Shown here piece by piece: positions 25,611 to 35,840 of a stretch of 64,000 bases of DNA (its first letter is position 1; every line of letters begins with the position of its first letter). Both the position numbers and the translations under genes were made by a program. The DNA is taken from positions 124,001-188,000 of the forward strand of contig NZ_JAQIYM010000001.1 in the NCBI RefSeq assembly GCF_028823535.1. Reading direction: 5' to 3'. This DNA is from Pseudomonas serbica (GTDB lineage: Bacteria > Pseudomonadota > Gammaproteobacteria > Pseudomonadales > Pseudomonadaceae). Under the pieces are notes generated by a model. The model was not told where the DNA came from. It was given only the letters and a program-made list of their open reading frames with translations, and ran no database searches.

Positions 25611-26456
25611 ATGCTGATTGATCAGAAAATACCTCTAGGCCAGTACATCGCAGGCTTCGTTGAATGGTTGACGCAACACGGCGCCAACACCTTCGACGCA
25701 ATCGCCGTGTCACTGGAAACGATGATCCACGGCGTGACGTTTGCGCTGACCTGGTTCAACCCGCTGGTCTTGATCGGCCTAATCGCAATACTTGCCCACT
25801 TCATCCAGCGCAAATGGGGCCTGACCGCCTTCGTCGTTGCCTCCTTCCTGCTGATCCTCAACCTGGGGTACTGGCAGGAAACCATGGAAACCCTCGCCCA
25901 GGTGTTATTCGCCACCCTGGTCTGCGTGGTCATCGGCGTACCCTTGGGTATCGTCGCCGCGCACAAACCGATGTTCTATACCATGATGCGTCCGGTGCTC
26001 GATCTGATGCAGACCGTGCCGACCTTCGTCTACCTCATTCCTACCCTGACTCTCTTCGGTCTGGGTGTGGTCCCGGGCCTGATCTCGACGGTGGTGTTCG
26101 CGATTGCCGCGCCCATCCGCCTGACTTACCTGGGTATCCGCGATGTCCCGCAAGAACTGATGGACGCCGGCAAGGCCTTCGGCTGCTCGCGTCGTCAACT
26201 GCTCTCGCGCATCGAACTGCCCCACGCCATGCCAAGCATCGCGGCCGGCATCACCCAGTGCATCATGCTGTCGTTGTCGATGGTGGTGATCGCGGCACTG
26301 GTGGGCGCTGACGGCTTGGGCAAACCCGTGGTCAACGCACTGAATACCGCTGATATCGCCCTGGGCTTCGAAGCAGGCCTGGCGATCGTACTGCTGGCGA
26401 TCATGCTCGACCGTATCTGCAAACAACCCGACGCCAAAGTAGGGGGTGACGCATGA
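25611..26456 (+). CDS. cbcW: Quaternary-amine ABC transporter permease CbcW
   Basis: The 281-residue inner-membrane protein is a ProW/OpuAB-type permease with six or so hydrophobic segments between about 40 and 265. The cytoplasmic EAA-type loop is AIAAPIRLTYLGIRDVPQELMDAGKAFGCSRRQLL. It forms the channel for choline, betaine and carnitine with CbcV. The start MLIDQKIPLG at 25611 matches the family opening, although its ribosome-binding site is weak; an ATG six codons earlier is possible. Its stop overlaps cbcV by four bases (ATGA). Confidence 0.93.
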   Translation: MLIDQKIPLGQYIAGFVEWLTQHGANTFDAIAVSLETMIHGVTFALTWFNPLVLIGLIAILAHFIQRKWGLTAFVVASFLLILNLGYWQETMETLAQVLFATLVCVVIGVPLGIVAAHKPMFYTMMRPVLDLMQTVPTFVYLIPTLTLFGLGVVPGLISTVVFAIAAPIRLTYLGIRDVPQELMDAGKAFGCSRRQLLSRIELPHAMPSIAAGITQCIMLSLSMVVIAALVGADGLGKPVVNALNTADIALGFEAGLAIVLLAIMLDRICKQPDAKVGGDA

Positions 26457-27631
26457 GCATAATTCGCTTCGAAGACGTGGACGTGATCTTCACCAAGGAT
26501 CCGCGCGAAGCCCTGAAGCTTCTCGATCAAGGCTTGACCCGCAGCGAGATCCTGAAAAAAACCGGTCAGATCGTGGGCGTGGAAAAAGCCAGCCTCGACA
26601 TCGAAAAAGGTGAAATTTGCGTGCTGATGGGCCTGTCCGGCTCCGGCAAATCCAGCCTGCTGCGCTGCATCAACGGCCTCAACACCGTCAGCCGCGGCAA
26701 GCTGTTCGTCGAACACGAAGGCAAGCAGATCAACATTGCTTCCTGTACCCCGGCCGAACTGAAAATGATGCGCACCAAGCGCATCGCGATGGTGTTCCAG
26801 AAGTTCGCCCTGATGCCTTGGCTGACGGTGCGCGAGAACATCAGCTTCGGCCTGGAAATGCAGGGCCGTCCGGAGAAGGAACGCCGTAAGCTGGTCGATG
26901 AAAAACTCGAGCTGGTGGGCCTGACCCAATGGCGCAACAAGAAGCCTGACGAACTGTCCGGTGGCATGCAGCAACGTGTGGGCCTGGCCCGTGCGCTGGC
27001 GATGGATGCCGACATCCTGCTGATGGACGAGCCGTTCTCGGCGCTCGACCCACTGATCCGCCAGGGCCTGCAGGACGAACTGCTGGAGCTGCAGCGCAAG
27101 CTGAGCAAGACCATCGTGTTCGTGAGCCACGACCTCGATGAAGCCCTGAAGCTGGGCAGCCGTATCGCGATCATGAAAGATGGCCGGATCATCCAGTACA
27201 GCAAGCCGGAAGAAATCGTCCTCAACCCGGCAGACGACTACGTGCGCACTTTCGTTGCCCACACCAACCCGCTGAACGTGCTGTGCGGTCGCAGCCTGAT
27301 GCGCACCCTGGACAACTGCAAGCGCATCAACGGTTCGGTGTGCCTGGACCCGGGTGGCGATTCGTGGCTGGACCTGGCCGAAGGCAACACCATCAAGGGC
27401 GCACGCCAGAACGGCTCGAGCCTGGATCTGCAGAACTGGATTCCAGGGCAGGCAGTCGAAGGCCTGGGTCGCCGGCCGACACTGGTGGATTCCAATATCG
27501 GCATGCGCGATGCGCTGCAGATTCGTTATCAGACCGGCAACAAACTGGTGCTGCACGACAACAACAAGGTTGTCGGGATTCTCGGCGACAGCGAGCTGTA
27601 CCACGCGCTGCTCGGCAAGAACCTGGGGTAA
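26453..27631 (+). CDS. cbcV: Quaternary-amine ABC transporter ATPase CbcV
   Basis: The 392-residue ATPase is of the ProV type. Walker A is GLSGSGKSS (60-68), the signature LSGGMQQRVGLARAL, Walker B ILLMDEPFSALDP and the switch histidine VFVSHDLDEA. The C-terminal third is a regulatory CBS-like region, degenerate in its first half. It powers uptake through CbcW with receptors CbcX, CaiX and others. Translation is coupled to cbcW by ATGA. Confidence 0.95.
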   Translation: MSIIRFEDVDVIFTKDPREALKLLDQGLTRSEILKKTGQIVGVEKASLDIEKGEICVLMGLSGSGKSSLLRCINGLNTVSRGKLFVEHEGKQINIASCTPAELKMMRTKRIAMVFQKFALMPWLTVRENISFGLEMQGRPEKERRKLVDEKLELVGLTQWRNKKPDELSGGMQQRVGLARALAMDADILLMDEPFSALDPLIRQGLQDELLELQRKLSKTIVFVSHDLDEALKLGSRIAIMKDGRIIQYSKPEEIVLNPADDYVRTFVAHTNPLNVLCGRSLMRTLDNCKRINGSVCLDPGGDSWLDLAEGNTIKGARQNGSSLDLQNWIPGQAVEGLGRRPTLVDSNIGMRDALQIRYQTGNKLVLHDNNKVVGILGDSELYHALLGKNLG

Positions 27632-27643
27632 GGCAACAGACAC

Positions 27644-27675
27644 AAAAACGCCGCGAGAGTATCGCGGCGTTTTTG
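27644..27675 (+). terminator. Rho-independent terminator of cbcXWV
   Basis: AAAAACGCCGCGA and TCGCGGCGTTTTT pair around GAGTA just after the cbcV stop. The A- and T-flanks make it able to work on both strands. Confidence 0.9.
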
Positions 27676-27718
27676 TTTGTGGGGTATAGGGACATTCAGC
27701 TTTGCGGCTGATTGCCCC

Positions 27719-27794
27719 TTCGCGAGCAAGCCCGCTCCCACATTTGATCTGCGGTGTTCACAAATCCAATGTGGGAGCGGGCTTGCTCGCGAAG
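27719..27794. repeat. REP inverted pair between cbcV and betT
   Basis: Opposed REP copies about 35 bases apart between two convergent genes. Confidence 0.9.
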
Positions 27795-27840
27795 AATGCG
27801 ATGCGGTGCCTCAGACAGAAACACCGCATCACTTCACAAC

Positions 27841-29838
27841 TCAGCTATAGACGCGGCCAAGGAGCTGCCGATGGCTTTCAAACTGATCGAGCACGTCACG
27901 GGTGATCTGATCCTGAGTGAAGCCCATCAGGTCGTAGTCCTGGCTGCCGTTGTGCAGGTACACCTCGGCGCGATAGTAACGCTGACGCGCCTCATCGGAT
28001 TGAGCCGACTCGGTTGGCGTGGCCAGATAGCCGTCCAGGCTGACTTCGTAGACAAACGGGTTGCCCTCCTCCATCTCGACCCGAACGCCCATGCAACGCT
28101 TGGACTTGCCCAGCAGCGTCTGCACTTCCAGGCCTTGGGCGCGCATTTGCGTCGTCGCATCCTGCAAGGCCGGGCTCACATGCTTGTCCATGAAGCGCTG
28201 CACCACCGACTGGCTCGGTTGCAGGTCCAGCTGGGTCAAACGCTCGCTGAAACCACGACGGCCACGGGCCGCCAGTTCCGCTTGCTCCTGTTCGATCTGC
28301 ACGTCCTGGCGCATGGCCTTGTGCAAGCCGAACATAAAGCATACCAACACCACCGAGAACGGCAGGCCGGCCAGCACCACCATGGTTTGCATGGCTTCGA
28401 AGTTACCGGCGAACAGCAGGCCGATGGTCACCAGGGTGATCACGACCGACCAGAAGATCCGCAGCCAGTGCGGCGCATCTTCGTCGACATTGCCGCCCTT
28501 GCACGAGAGGTTGGCCATCATCACCGCGCCGGAATCCGCTGGCGTCAGGAACAAGACGAACCCCACGAAAATCGACACGCCGATCACCACTTTCGATGCG
28601 GGGTAATGCTCAAGCAATTGGTAGATCGCCATGGACGGCTGTTCCAGCGCCGTCTTTCCGAGCTCCACCGCCCCGTGGTTCATCACCAGGTCCAGGGCCG
28701 AGTTACCGAAGATCGACAGCCACGCCAGGGTGAAACCCAGCGGAATCAGCAACACGCCAGCGACCAGCTCACGCACCGTGCGACCACGGGAAATACGCGC
28801 GATGAACATGCCGACGAATGGCGCCCAGGAAATCCACCAGGCCCAGTAGAACAGGGTCCACAGGCCCAACCAGCGGTCAGACTTCTCACTGTCGCCTTCG
28901 TACACATACAGGTCGAAGGTCTTCATCACCACGCCGTTGAGGTAGTCACCGACGTTTTGCACGAAGCCGTTGAGCAGGTGCAGGGTCGGGCCGAACAGCA
29001 GGACGAAAATCAGCAGGCCGCTGAACAGCACGATGTTGAGGTTGGACAGGCGACGAATGCCGTTTTCCACCCCGGACACGGCAGCGATGGTCGCCACGGT
29101 GCTCATCACGATGATCACGATCAGCAGGTTGGTGTTGCTGTGCTCCATGCCGAACAGGTTTTCCAGGCCCGACGACACTTGCAGCGAACCGATCCCCAGG
29201 TTGGTCACCAGGCCCAGCAGCGTCACGAACATGCCGAAGCCGTCCACCGCATGACCGGCCGCGCCCTTGACCCAACGCTCGCCCACCAGCGGGTACAACG
29301 CCGAACGCAACGCCAGCGGCTGGTTATGCCGGTAGGCGAAGTACGCCACGGCCAACCCCACCAGCGCATAGATCGCCCAGCCATGCAGGCCCCAGTGCAG
29401 GAACGTCAGCTGAACCGCCTGACGGGCGGCCAGGTTGCTGCCGGCCACGCCTTCCGGCGGGTTGAAATAGTGGTCCAGCGGCTCGGATGCGCCGAAATAC
29501 AGCAGCGAGATGCCGATGCCCGAGGAGAACAGCATCCCCGCCCAGGCGCCGTAGCTGAAGTCCGGGGTGTCGTCCTTGCTGCCCAGCTTGAGCTTGCCGT
29601 AGGACGAGAACGCCAGGCCGACCACGAAGATCAGGTAGGCGGCAATCACCACCATGTAGTACCAGCCGAAGCTGCGGGACAACCAGGCTTGCGCCATACC
29701 GAGCAGTCTGCCCGCCTCTTGCGGGGCGATGATCAGAATGGCGGTCAACAATAGAATCAACGCGGTAGAGGTGTAGAACACCCAACCGTTGACCGTCACC
29801 TTCTCGGGCGGGGTCTTTATTAGCGAGGCAGAACTCAT
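27841..29838 (-). CDS. betT: Choline transporter BetT (BCCT family)
   Basis: The 665-residue protein is a BCCT secondary carrier with about 12 membrane segments in the first 500 residues. The BCCT aromatic signature lies in WTLFYWAWWISWAPFVGMFIARISRGRTVRE. A long hydrophilic C-terminal tail (about 150 residues) is of the kind that controls osmotic activation in BetT. Proton-coupled choline uptake is the expected role. The chosen ATG at 29838 gives the usual length; 51 further upstream codons are rejected. It is divergent from betIBA. Confidence 0.95.
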   Translation of the reverse strand: MSSASLIKTPPEKVTVNGWVFYTSTALILLLTAILIIAPQEAGRLLGMAQAWLSRSFGWYYMVVIAAYLIFVVGLAFSSYGKLKLGSKDDTPDFSYGAWAGMLFSSGIGISLLYFGASEPLDHYFNPPEGVAGSNLAARQAVQLTFLHWGLHGWAIYALVGLAVAYFAYRHNQPLALRSALYPLVGERWVKGAAGHAVDGFGMFVTLLGLVTNLGIGSLQVSSGLENLFGMEHSNTNLLIVIIVMSTVATIAAVSGVENGIRRLSNLNIVLFSGLLIFVLLFGPTLHLLNGFVQNVGDYLNGVVMKTFDLYVYEGDSEKSDRWLGLWTLFYWAWWISWAPFVGMFIARISRGRTVRELVAGVLLIPLGFTLAWLSIFGNSALDLVMNHGAVELGKTALEQPSMAIYQLLEHYPASKVVIGVSIFVGFVLFLTPADSGAVMMANLSCKGGNVDEDAPHWLRIFWSVVITLVTIGLLFAGNFEAMQTMVVLAGLPFSVVLVCFMFGLHKAMRQDVQIEQEQAELAARGRRGFSERLTQLDLQPSQSVVQRFMDKHVSPALQDATTQMRAQGLEVQTLLGKSKRCMGVRVEMEEGNPFVYEVSLDGYLATPTESAQSDEARQRYYRAEVYLHNGSQDYDLMGFTQDQITRDVLDQFESHRQLLGRVYS

Positions 29839-30161
29839 GGCACAGATGCTCCGGGCAGTGCGAGAGAAGAACGCAAGACAAACGGGGTACCCGACCAATC
29901 GGTTAGTGGGCAGCCGACCAGCGGGTGATATAAAGACAACCCCAAAGGGCCCGAAGCCCCTTGAGCGCTGTGGCGCGTAGGTTTCGAGCATTTTCGGAAG
30001 TCGTTTTTTTCGCCGCTACGCGTAGGAAAAATCTGTAGGCAGCGACGATTTGTCGCAGATCTTATTCTTTGTTGATTGAACGTTCAATCAAAACAAAATA
30101 GACTGGCCCTTAATCCGATAGACGCCTTGCGTCTGATGGAAGGCCTAAGGAGATGTGCAAG
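29839..30161. promoter_or_regulatory. betT / betI divergent control region
   Basis: This 323-bp spacer carries the BetI-type palindrome at 30072-30091 and, 15 bp to its left, the near-palindrome GCGACGATTTGTCGC (30042-30056). The betT side holds a partial inverted repeat around 29893-29922. TAAGGAG precedes betI. The two adjacent sites would let choline relieve BetI repression while a second regulator, perhaps GbdR, adds a betaine signal; the second part is inference. Confidence 0.6.
30072..30091. promoter_or_regulatory. BetI operator palindrome
   Basis: TTGATTGAACGTTCAATCAA is a perfect 20-bp palindrome ahead of betIBA. Its GAACGTTC core and position match the operators of TetR-family BetI repressors. 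Confidence 0.9.
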
Positions 30162-30755
30162 ATGCCCAAGGTCGGTATGCAACCCATCCGTCGCCAGCAG
30201 TTGATCGAAGCCACATTGCTGGCGGTCGACCAAGTCGGAATGGGGGACGCCAGCATTGCGCTGATCGCCCGTTTGGCCGGTGTCTCGAATGGCATCATCA
30301 GTCATTACTTTCAGGACAAGAACGGCCTGATCGCTGCCACGGCGCAGTACCTGATGAGTGTCCTCAGCGAGAACGTCACCGCGCGCCGTCAGGCGCTGAC
30401 AGATGCAAGCCCGCGGGCGCATCTGCAGGTGATCATCGAAGGCAACTTCGACGCCAGCCAGGTCAATGGCCCGGCAATGAAAACCTGGCTGGCCTTCTGG
30501 GCCACCAGCATGCACCACCCGTCTTTGCACAGGTTGCAGCGGATCAACGATCACCGTCTGTATTCCAACCTGTGCTGCCAGTTCCGCCGCGTACTGCCGC
30601 TCGATGATGCGCGCAGTGCAGCCCGTGGCCTGGCAGCCCTCATCGACGGTTTGTGGTTGCGCGGCGCACTGTCGGGAGATGCTTTCGACACTGAGCAGGC
30701 GCACCAGATCGCTTACGAATACATGGATTTCCAACTGGCCAAGCGGGTGAGTTAG
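30162..30755 (+). CDS. betI: Choline-responsive repressor BetI
   Basis: The 197-residue TetR-family repressor has the N-terminal helix-turn-helix [26 protein letters not shown] and a ligand domain ending in [18 protein letters not shown]. It represses betIBA and is released by choline. TAAGGAG lies nine bases before the ATG at 30162; three codons further upstream an ATG exists without such a site. It is 62 bp from betB, forming betIBA. Confidence 0.95.
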   Translation: MPKVGMQPIRRQQLIEATLLAVDQVGMGDASIALIARLAGVSNGIISHYFQDKNGLIAATAQYLMSVLSENVTARRQALTDASPRAHLQVIIEGNFDASQVNGPAMKTWLAFWATSMHHPSLHRLQRINDHRLYSNLCCQFRRVLPLDDARSAARGLAALIDGLWLRGALSGDAFDTEQAHQIAYEYMDFQLAKRVS

Positions 30756-30817
30756 AGCACACATAGAACGCTCGACACCCGCACCGTGCCAACAACCAAT
30801 GCACTTGCGAGGACTTT

Positions 30818-32290
30818 ATGGCCCGTTTCGAACTGCAAAAACTCTACATCGACGGCGGCTACACGGATGCTGGCAGCGATGCCACGTTTGAAGCCATCAA
30901 CCCGGCTAACGGTGAAGTCCTCGCAAAAGTGCAACGCGCGACAAAGGAAGACGTCGAGCGCGCTGTGGTCAGCGCCGAAAAGGGCCAGAAAATCTGGGCC
31001 GCAATGACCGCCATGGAGCGTTCGCGCATCCTGCGTCGCGCCGTTGACATCCTGCGCGAGCGCAACGATGAACTGGCTGCCCTGGAAACCCTGGACACCG
31101 GTAAGTCGTACTCCGAAACCCGCTACGTCGACATCGTCACCGGCGCTGACGTGCTGGAGTACTACGCTGGCCTGGTTCCGGCCATCGAAGGTGAGCAGAT
31201 TCCGCTGCGCACCACCTCTTTCGTCTACACCCGTCGCGAGCCGCTGGGCGTCGTAGCCGGTATCGGCGCGTGGAACTACCCGATCCAGATCGCCCTGTGG
31301 AAATCCGCACCTGCCCTGGCGGCCGGTAACGCGATGATCTTCAAGCCAAGCGAAGTCACCTCGCTGACCACCCTGAAACTGGCCGAGATCTACACCGAAG
31401 CCGGCCTGCCAGCCGGCGTGTTCAACGTCCTGACCGGCAGCGGCCGTGAAGTCGGCACCTGGTTGACCGAGCACCCGCGCATCGAAAAAGTCTCGTTCAC
31501 CGGCGGTACCGACACCGGCAAGAAAGTCATGGCCAGCGCTTCGAGCTCTTCGCTCAAGGACGTGACCATGGAACTGGGCGGTAAATCCCCGCTGATCATC
31601 TGCGACGACGCCGACCTCGACCGCGCCGCCGACACCGCGATGATGGCCAACTTCTACAGCTCCGGCCAGGTCTGCACCAACGGCACTCGCGTGTTCGTGC
31701 CGGCGCACCTGAAAGCCGCTTTCGAAGCCAAGATCGTTGAGCGCGTTGCACGCATCCGCGTCGGTAACCCGCAAGACGAAAACACCAACTTTGGTCCGCT
31801 GGTCAGCTTCGCCCACATGGAAAGCGTGCTGGGCTACATCGCCAAGGGCAAGGAAGAAGGTGCGCGCCTGCTGTGTGGCGGCGAGCGTCTGACCGAGGGC
31901 GAATTCGCCAAGGGCGCGTTCGTGGCGCCGACCGTGTTCACCGACTGCACTGACGACATGACCATCGTGCGTGAAGAAATCTTTGGCCCAGTCATGGCGA
32001 TCCTGTCGTACGAAACCGAAGAAGAAGTGATCCGCCGCGCCAACGACACCGACTTCGGCCTCGCCGCCGGTATCGTCACCAAGGACTTGAACCGCGCCCA
32101 CCGCGTGATTCATCAGCTGGAAGCCGGTATCTGCTGGATCAACGCCTGGGGCGAGTCCGACGCGAAGATGCCGGTTGGCGGCTACAAGCAGTCGGGTGTT
32201 GGCCGTGAGAACGGCATCAGCTCGCTGAACAACTTCACCCGCATCAAATCGGTACAGGTCGAGTTGGGCGATTACGTCTCGGTGTTCTAA
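30818..32290 (+). CDS. betB: Betaine aldehyde dehydrogenase BetB
   Basis: The 490-residue NAD(P)-dependent aldehyde dehydrogenase has the catalytic pair in [10 protein letters not shown] (Glu) and [16 protein letters not shown] (Cys), and the cofactor loop [11 protein letters not shown]. It oxidises betaine aldehyde to glycine betaine after BetA. Length and sequence match the tetrameric Pseudomonas enzyme, which needs potassium. GAGGAC precedes the start. A REP pair follows it before betA. Confidence 0.97.
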   Translation: MARFELQKLYIDGGYTDAGSDATFEAINPANGEVLAKVQRATKEDVERAVVSAEKGQKIWAAMTAMERSRILRRAVDILRERNDELAALETLDTGKSYSETRYVDIVTGADVLEYYAGLVPAIEGEQIPLRTTSFVYTRREPLGVVAGIGAWNYPIQIALWKSAPALAAGNAMIFKPSEVTSLTTLKLAEIYTEAGLPAGVFNVLTGSGREVGTWLTEHPRIEKVSFTGGTDTGKKVMASASSSSLKDVTMELGGKSPLIICDDADLDRAADTAMMANFYSSGQVCTNGTRVFVPAHLKAAFEAKIVERVARIRVGNPQDENTNFGPLVSFAHMESVLGYIAKGKEEGARLLCGGERLTEGEFAKGAFVAPTVFTDCTDDMTIVREEIFGPVMAILSYETEEEVIRRANDTDFGLAAGIVTKDLNRAHRVIHQLEAGICWINAWGESDAKMPVGGYKQSGVGRENGISSLNNFTRIKSVQVELGDYVSVF

Positions 32291-32321
32291 GACCCGAGAC
32301 CTGTATTGCTCGCGAGGGCCT

Positions 32322-32387
32322 CTTCGCGAGCAAGCCCGCTCCCACAGGAGACCTCACTCCATTGTGGGAGCGAGCCTGCTCGCGAAT
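32322..32387. repeat. REP inverted pair inside betIBA
   Basis: Opposed REP copies about 20 bases apart lie between betB and betA, the third operon in this window with REP between cotranscribed genes. Confidence 0.9.
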
Positions 32388-32444
32388 CGAGTGCGCAGCA
32401 CTCGCCGAGGCCCGACCTGACCACTATCAAAGAGGGTGCATTCA

Positions 32445-34145
32445 ATGTCCCAAGAATTCGACTACATCATCATCGGTGCCGGCTCGGCCGGTAACACCCT
32501 GGCGACCCGCCTGACCGAAGACGCCGGCGTCACCGTCCTGCTGCTCGAAGCGGGCGGCCCGGACTACCGTTTCGACTTCCGCACGCAAATGCCGGCCGCC
32601 CTGGCGTTCCCGCTGCAAGGCCGTCGCTACAACTGGGCCTACGAAACCGATCCAGAGCCGCACATGGACGGTCGCCGTATGGAATGCGGTCGCGGCAAGG
32701 GCCTGGGCGGTTCCTCGCTGATCAACGGCATGTGCTACATCCGCGGCAACGCCATGGACTACGACGGCTGGGCAAAATTGCCAGGCCTGGAAGACTGGTC
32801 GTACCTGGACTGCCTGCCGTATTTCCGTAAAGCGGAAACCCGCGACATCGGCCCGAATGACTACCACGGTGGCGACGGCCCGGTCAGCGTGACCACGCCG
32901 AAAGCTGGCAACAACCCGCTGTTCCACGCCATGGTTGAAGCCGGCGTGCAAGCCGGTTACCCGCGCACCGAAGACTTGAACGGCTACCAGCAGGAAGGCT
33001 TCGGCCCGATGGACCGCACCGTGACGCCGAAAGGTCGTCGTGCCTCCACCGCCCGCGGTTACCTGGACGTGGCCAAGAAGCGCTCGACCCTGACCATCGT
33101 CACCCACGCCCTGACCGACAAGATTCTGTTCGAAGGCAAGCGTGCGGTCGGCGTGCGTTACCTGGTCGGTGACGCCGAAGAGCGCGTCGAAGCCAAGGCG
33201 CGCAAGGAAGTGCTGCTGTGCTCCGGCGCCATCGCTTCGCCGCAGATCCTGCAACGCTCCGGCGTCGGCCCGGCTGAACTGCTGAACAAGCTCGACATTC
33301 CGGTGGTCCACGACCTGCCAGGCGTCGGTGAAAACCTGCAGGACCACCTTGAACTGTACCTGCAATACGCCTGCACCCAACCGGTCTCGCTGTACCCGTC
33401 GCTGCTCTGGTACAACCAGCCGGCCATCGGTGCCGAGTGGCTGTTCAACGGCACCGGCATCGGCGCCAGCAACCAGTTCGAGGCGGGCGGTTTTATCCGT
33501 ACCCGTCCGGAATTCGAATGGCCGAACATCCAGTACCACTTCCTGCCGGTGGCGATTAACTACAACGGCAGCAACGGTGTGAAAGAACACGGCTTCCAGG
33601 CGCACATGGGCTCCATGCGTTCGCCAAGCCGCGGGCGTATCCAGGCCAAGTCCAAGGACCCACGCCAGCACCCGAGCATCCTGTTCAACTACATGGCCAC
33701 CGAGCAGGACTGGCAGGAGTTCCGCGACGGCATCCGCCTGACCCGTGAAATCATGCAGCAACCGGCGCTGGATGCCTTCCGCGGCCGCGAAATCAGCCCG
33801 GGCATCGAAGTGCAAACCGATGAGCAGCTGGACAAGTTCATCCGCGAGCACGCCGAAACCGCGTTCCACCCGTCCTGCTCGTGCAAGATGGGCACCGACG
33901 AAATGGCCGTGGTCGATGGCGAAGGCCGCGTGCATGGCATGCAAGGCCTGCGCGTGGTCGATGCCTCGATCATGCCGATCATCACCACCGGCAACCTGAA
34001 TGCGCCGACGATCATGATGGCCGAGAAAATCGCCGACAAGATCCGCGGCCGCCAGCCATTGCCGCGTAGCAAGGCCAACTACTACGTAGCGGGCGACGCG
34101 CCGGTGAAGGGCAAGCCTATGCGTGAAGTGGGCCTGACGGCGTAA
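32445..34145 (+). CDS. betA: Choline dehydrogenase BetA
   Basis: The 566-residue GMC-family flavoprotein starts with the FAD motif [17 protein letters not shown]. It has the GMC signatures [21 protein letters not shown] and [16 protein letters not shown], and the C-terminal catalytic His-His/Asn region HPSCSCKMG...[13 protein letters not shown]. It oxidises choline to betaine aldehyde, membrane-associated in known cases. The ATG at 32445 follows AGAGG; an earlier in-frame GTG is not used here. A REP pair follows. Confidence 0.97.
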   Translation: MSQEFDYIIIGAGSAGNTLATRLTEDAGVTVLLLEAGGPDYRFDFRTQMPAALAFPLQGRRYNWAYETDPEPHMDGRRMECGRGKGLGGSSLINGMCYIRGNAMDYDGWAKLPGLEDWSYLDCLPYFRKAETRDIGPNDYHGGDGPVSVTTPKAGNNPLFHAMVEAGVQAGYPRTEDLNGYQQEGFGPMDRTVTPKGRRASTARGYLDVAKKRSTLTIVTHALTDKILFEGKRAVGVRYLVGDAEERVEAKARKEVLLCSGAIASPQILQRSGVGPAELLNKLDIPVVHDLPGVGENLQDHLELYLQYACTQPVSLYPSLLWYNQPAIGAEWLFNGTGIGASNQFEAGGFIRTRPEFEWPNIQYHFLPVAINYNGSNGVKEHGFQAHMGSMRSPSRGRIQAKSKDPRQHPSILFNYMATEQDWQEFRDGIRLTREIMQQPALDAFRGREISPGIEVQTDEQLDKFIREHAETAFHPSCSCKMGTDEMAVVDGEGRVHGMQGLRVVDASIMPIITTGNLNAPTIMMAEKIADKIRGRQPLPRSKANYYVAGDAPVKGKPMREVGLTA

Positions 34146-34168
34146 GGCTTTAGACCGCGTCACGGCCA

Positions 34169-34261
34169 TTCGCGAGCAGGCTCGCTCCCACATTGTTCTG
34201 CGTTGATCGCTCGATCGTGATTCAACACAAAAACACTGTGGGAGCGAGCCTGCTCGCGAAG
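34169..34261. repeat. REP inverted pair after betA
   Basis: Opposed REP copies about 45 bases apart, starting 24 bases after the betA stop. Confidence 0.9.
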
Positions 34262-34298
34262 AGGCCCGACCAAACAACACACCTCTACCGATCCAAAC

Positions 34299-34327
34299 TT
34301 GATCCTCCCCCCATGCAGGCCTACTCT
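34299..34327 (+). promoter_or_regulatory. Predicted sigma70 promoter of the TldD/TldE-like pair
   Basis: TTGATC, a 17-bp spacer and TACTCT (34322-34327) lie about 70 bp ahead of the first gene start. Both boxes are close to consensus; there is no experimental support. Confidence 0.5.
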
Positions 34328-34397
34328 AGTGCCGCGCAATCGTTTCATCCCCTCGCCGCACCGCTGCACCGCCACTCCATACCAAGGAGGTTCCCGA

Positions 34398-35840
34398 ATG
34401 TTCGATTTCCACCCCCAGCTCAAGCAGCGCTTCGCTGCCTTGCGCACGGGCGCCGAATTCTTTTCCCTGCGTTTTGTGCGCGAGTCCGGCCAGTACCTGT
34501 CGGTGCGCAAGAACGTCGCCGAACCGCCGAGCCTGAGCCGCGACGAAGGGGCGATGCTGACCGTGCGGGTCAATGGCGTGGAAGCCTATGCCGCCACCAA
34601 TGACCTGTCGCAACAGGGCCTGCAAGCGGCCCTCGAGCGCGCCGAACAGCAGGCGCGCCGACTCAAGCCTCACGCCCTGCTGGACCTACGCGAACAAGCA
34701 GTATCCAGCGAGCGTGCCGATTACTTTTCACCGAACCTCGACCAGCCCTTCCCGTCCCTGAGCGACTGCTACCAGCTGCTCAGCGCCGAATCCGCCGCCG
34801 TGCCCAAGGACGAACGCCTGGTGAGCTGGCAGGTCAGCATCGGCATCACTAACGTCGAACAGATTTACCTCAACAGCGCCGGCGCCGAACTGCGCCAGGC
34901 CCAGCGCTTCGTCTACCCGGGCCTCGACGTCACCGCCTACGATGGCAACGACAGCCAGACCCGCACGCTCGGCCGGGAAAACTTCGGCCAGCAGGGTGGC
35001 TTCGATGTCATCAGCCGCTGCGGACTGATCGGCGCTGGGGCAAAAATTGCCGATCAGGCCCTGCAATTACTGCTGGCACCGAACACGCCGCAGGGGCCGC
35101 GCGACCTGCTGCTGATGCCCGACCAGATGATGCTGCAGATCCACGAATCCATCGGCCACCCGCTTGAACTGGACCGCATCCTCGGCGATGAGCGCAATTA
35201 CGCCGGTACCAGTTTTGTCAAAGCCAGTGATTTCGGTCACCTGCAATACGGTTCCGGCCTGCTCAACGTGACTTTCGACCCGGACATTCCCGAGCAGCTT
35301 GCCAGCTACGGCCATGACGACGACGGCACGGCGGCCAACAAACAGTTCCTGATTCGCCAAGGCCTCTTGCTGCGCCCCTTGGGCGGTGCCCTCTCGCAGT
35401 TCCGCGCCGGCCTGGACGGGGTCGCCAACAGCCGTGCCTGCGGCTGGAACCGCCCGCCGATCGACCGCATGGCCAACCTCAACATCGAGCCTGGCGACCA
35501 GCCGCTCGAGCAACTGATCGGCAACATCGAACACGGCATCCTGATGAGCACCAACCGCTCCTGGTCCATCGACGATGCGCGCAACAAGTTCCAGTTCGGT
35601 TGCGAATGGGGCCAGTTGATCGAAAACGGCGAACTCAAGGGCGTGGTGAAAAACCCGAACTACCGGGCGATTTCCGCGCAGTTCTGGAAAAGCCTCAGCG
35701 CAGTCGGCGACGCCAGCACCTTCAAGGTCCTGGGCACACCGAACTGTGGCAAGGGCGAGCCGAATCAAGTGATCCGCGTCGGCCACGCCTCGCCAGCCTG
35801 CGTGTTCAGCAACGTTGATGTATTTGGGGGAGACAGCTGA
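34398..35840 (+). CDS. TldD-like metalloprotease subunit
   Basis: The 480-residue protein is the catalytic type of the TldD/PmbA family. The zinc motif HExxxH is present as HESIGH (249-254) in QIHESIGHPLELDRI. AAGGAGG precedes the ATG at 34398. The next gene overlaps its stop as TGATG and encodes the non-metal partner. Canonical TldD/TldE opens unfolded peptides in the cytoplasm and matures some peptide antibiotics. This pair is divergent from the usual ribonuclease-G-linked one, and I see no peptide precursor nearby. Confidence 0.88.
   Translation: MFDFHPQLKQRFAALRTGAEFFSLRFVRESGQYLSVRKNVAEPPSLSRDEGAMLTVRVNGVEAYAATNDLSQQGLQAALERAEQQARRLKPHALLDLREQAVSSERADYFSPNLDQPFPSLSDCYQLLSAESAAVPKDERLVSWQVSIGITNVEQIYLNSAGAELRQAQRFVYPGLDVTAYDGNDSQTRTLGRENFGQQGGFDVISRCGLIGAGAKIADQALQLLLAPNTPQGPRDLLLMPDQMMLQIHESIGHPLELDRILGDERNYAGTSFVKASDFGHLQYGSGLLNVTFDPDIPEQLASYGHDDDGTAANKQFLIRQGLLLRPLGGALSQFRAGLDGVANSRACGWNRPPIDRMANLNIEPGDQPLEQLIGNIEHGILMSTNRSWSIDDARNKFQFGCEWGQLIENGELKGVVKNPNYRAISAQFWKSLSAVGDASTFKVLGTPNCGKGEPNQVIRVGHASPACVFSNVDVFGGDS

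Noticed and set aside
27754..29754. A 666-codon open frame antisense to betT
   Set aside because: It begins in a REP pair, is rich in Gln, His and Arg, and has no protein-like pattern; it is the shadow of betT.
32442..34280. A 612-codon open frame antisense to betA
   Set aside because: It starts in REP sequence and mirrors betA over its entire length with no recognisable domain.
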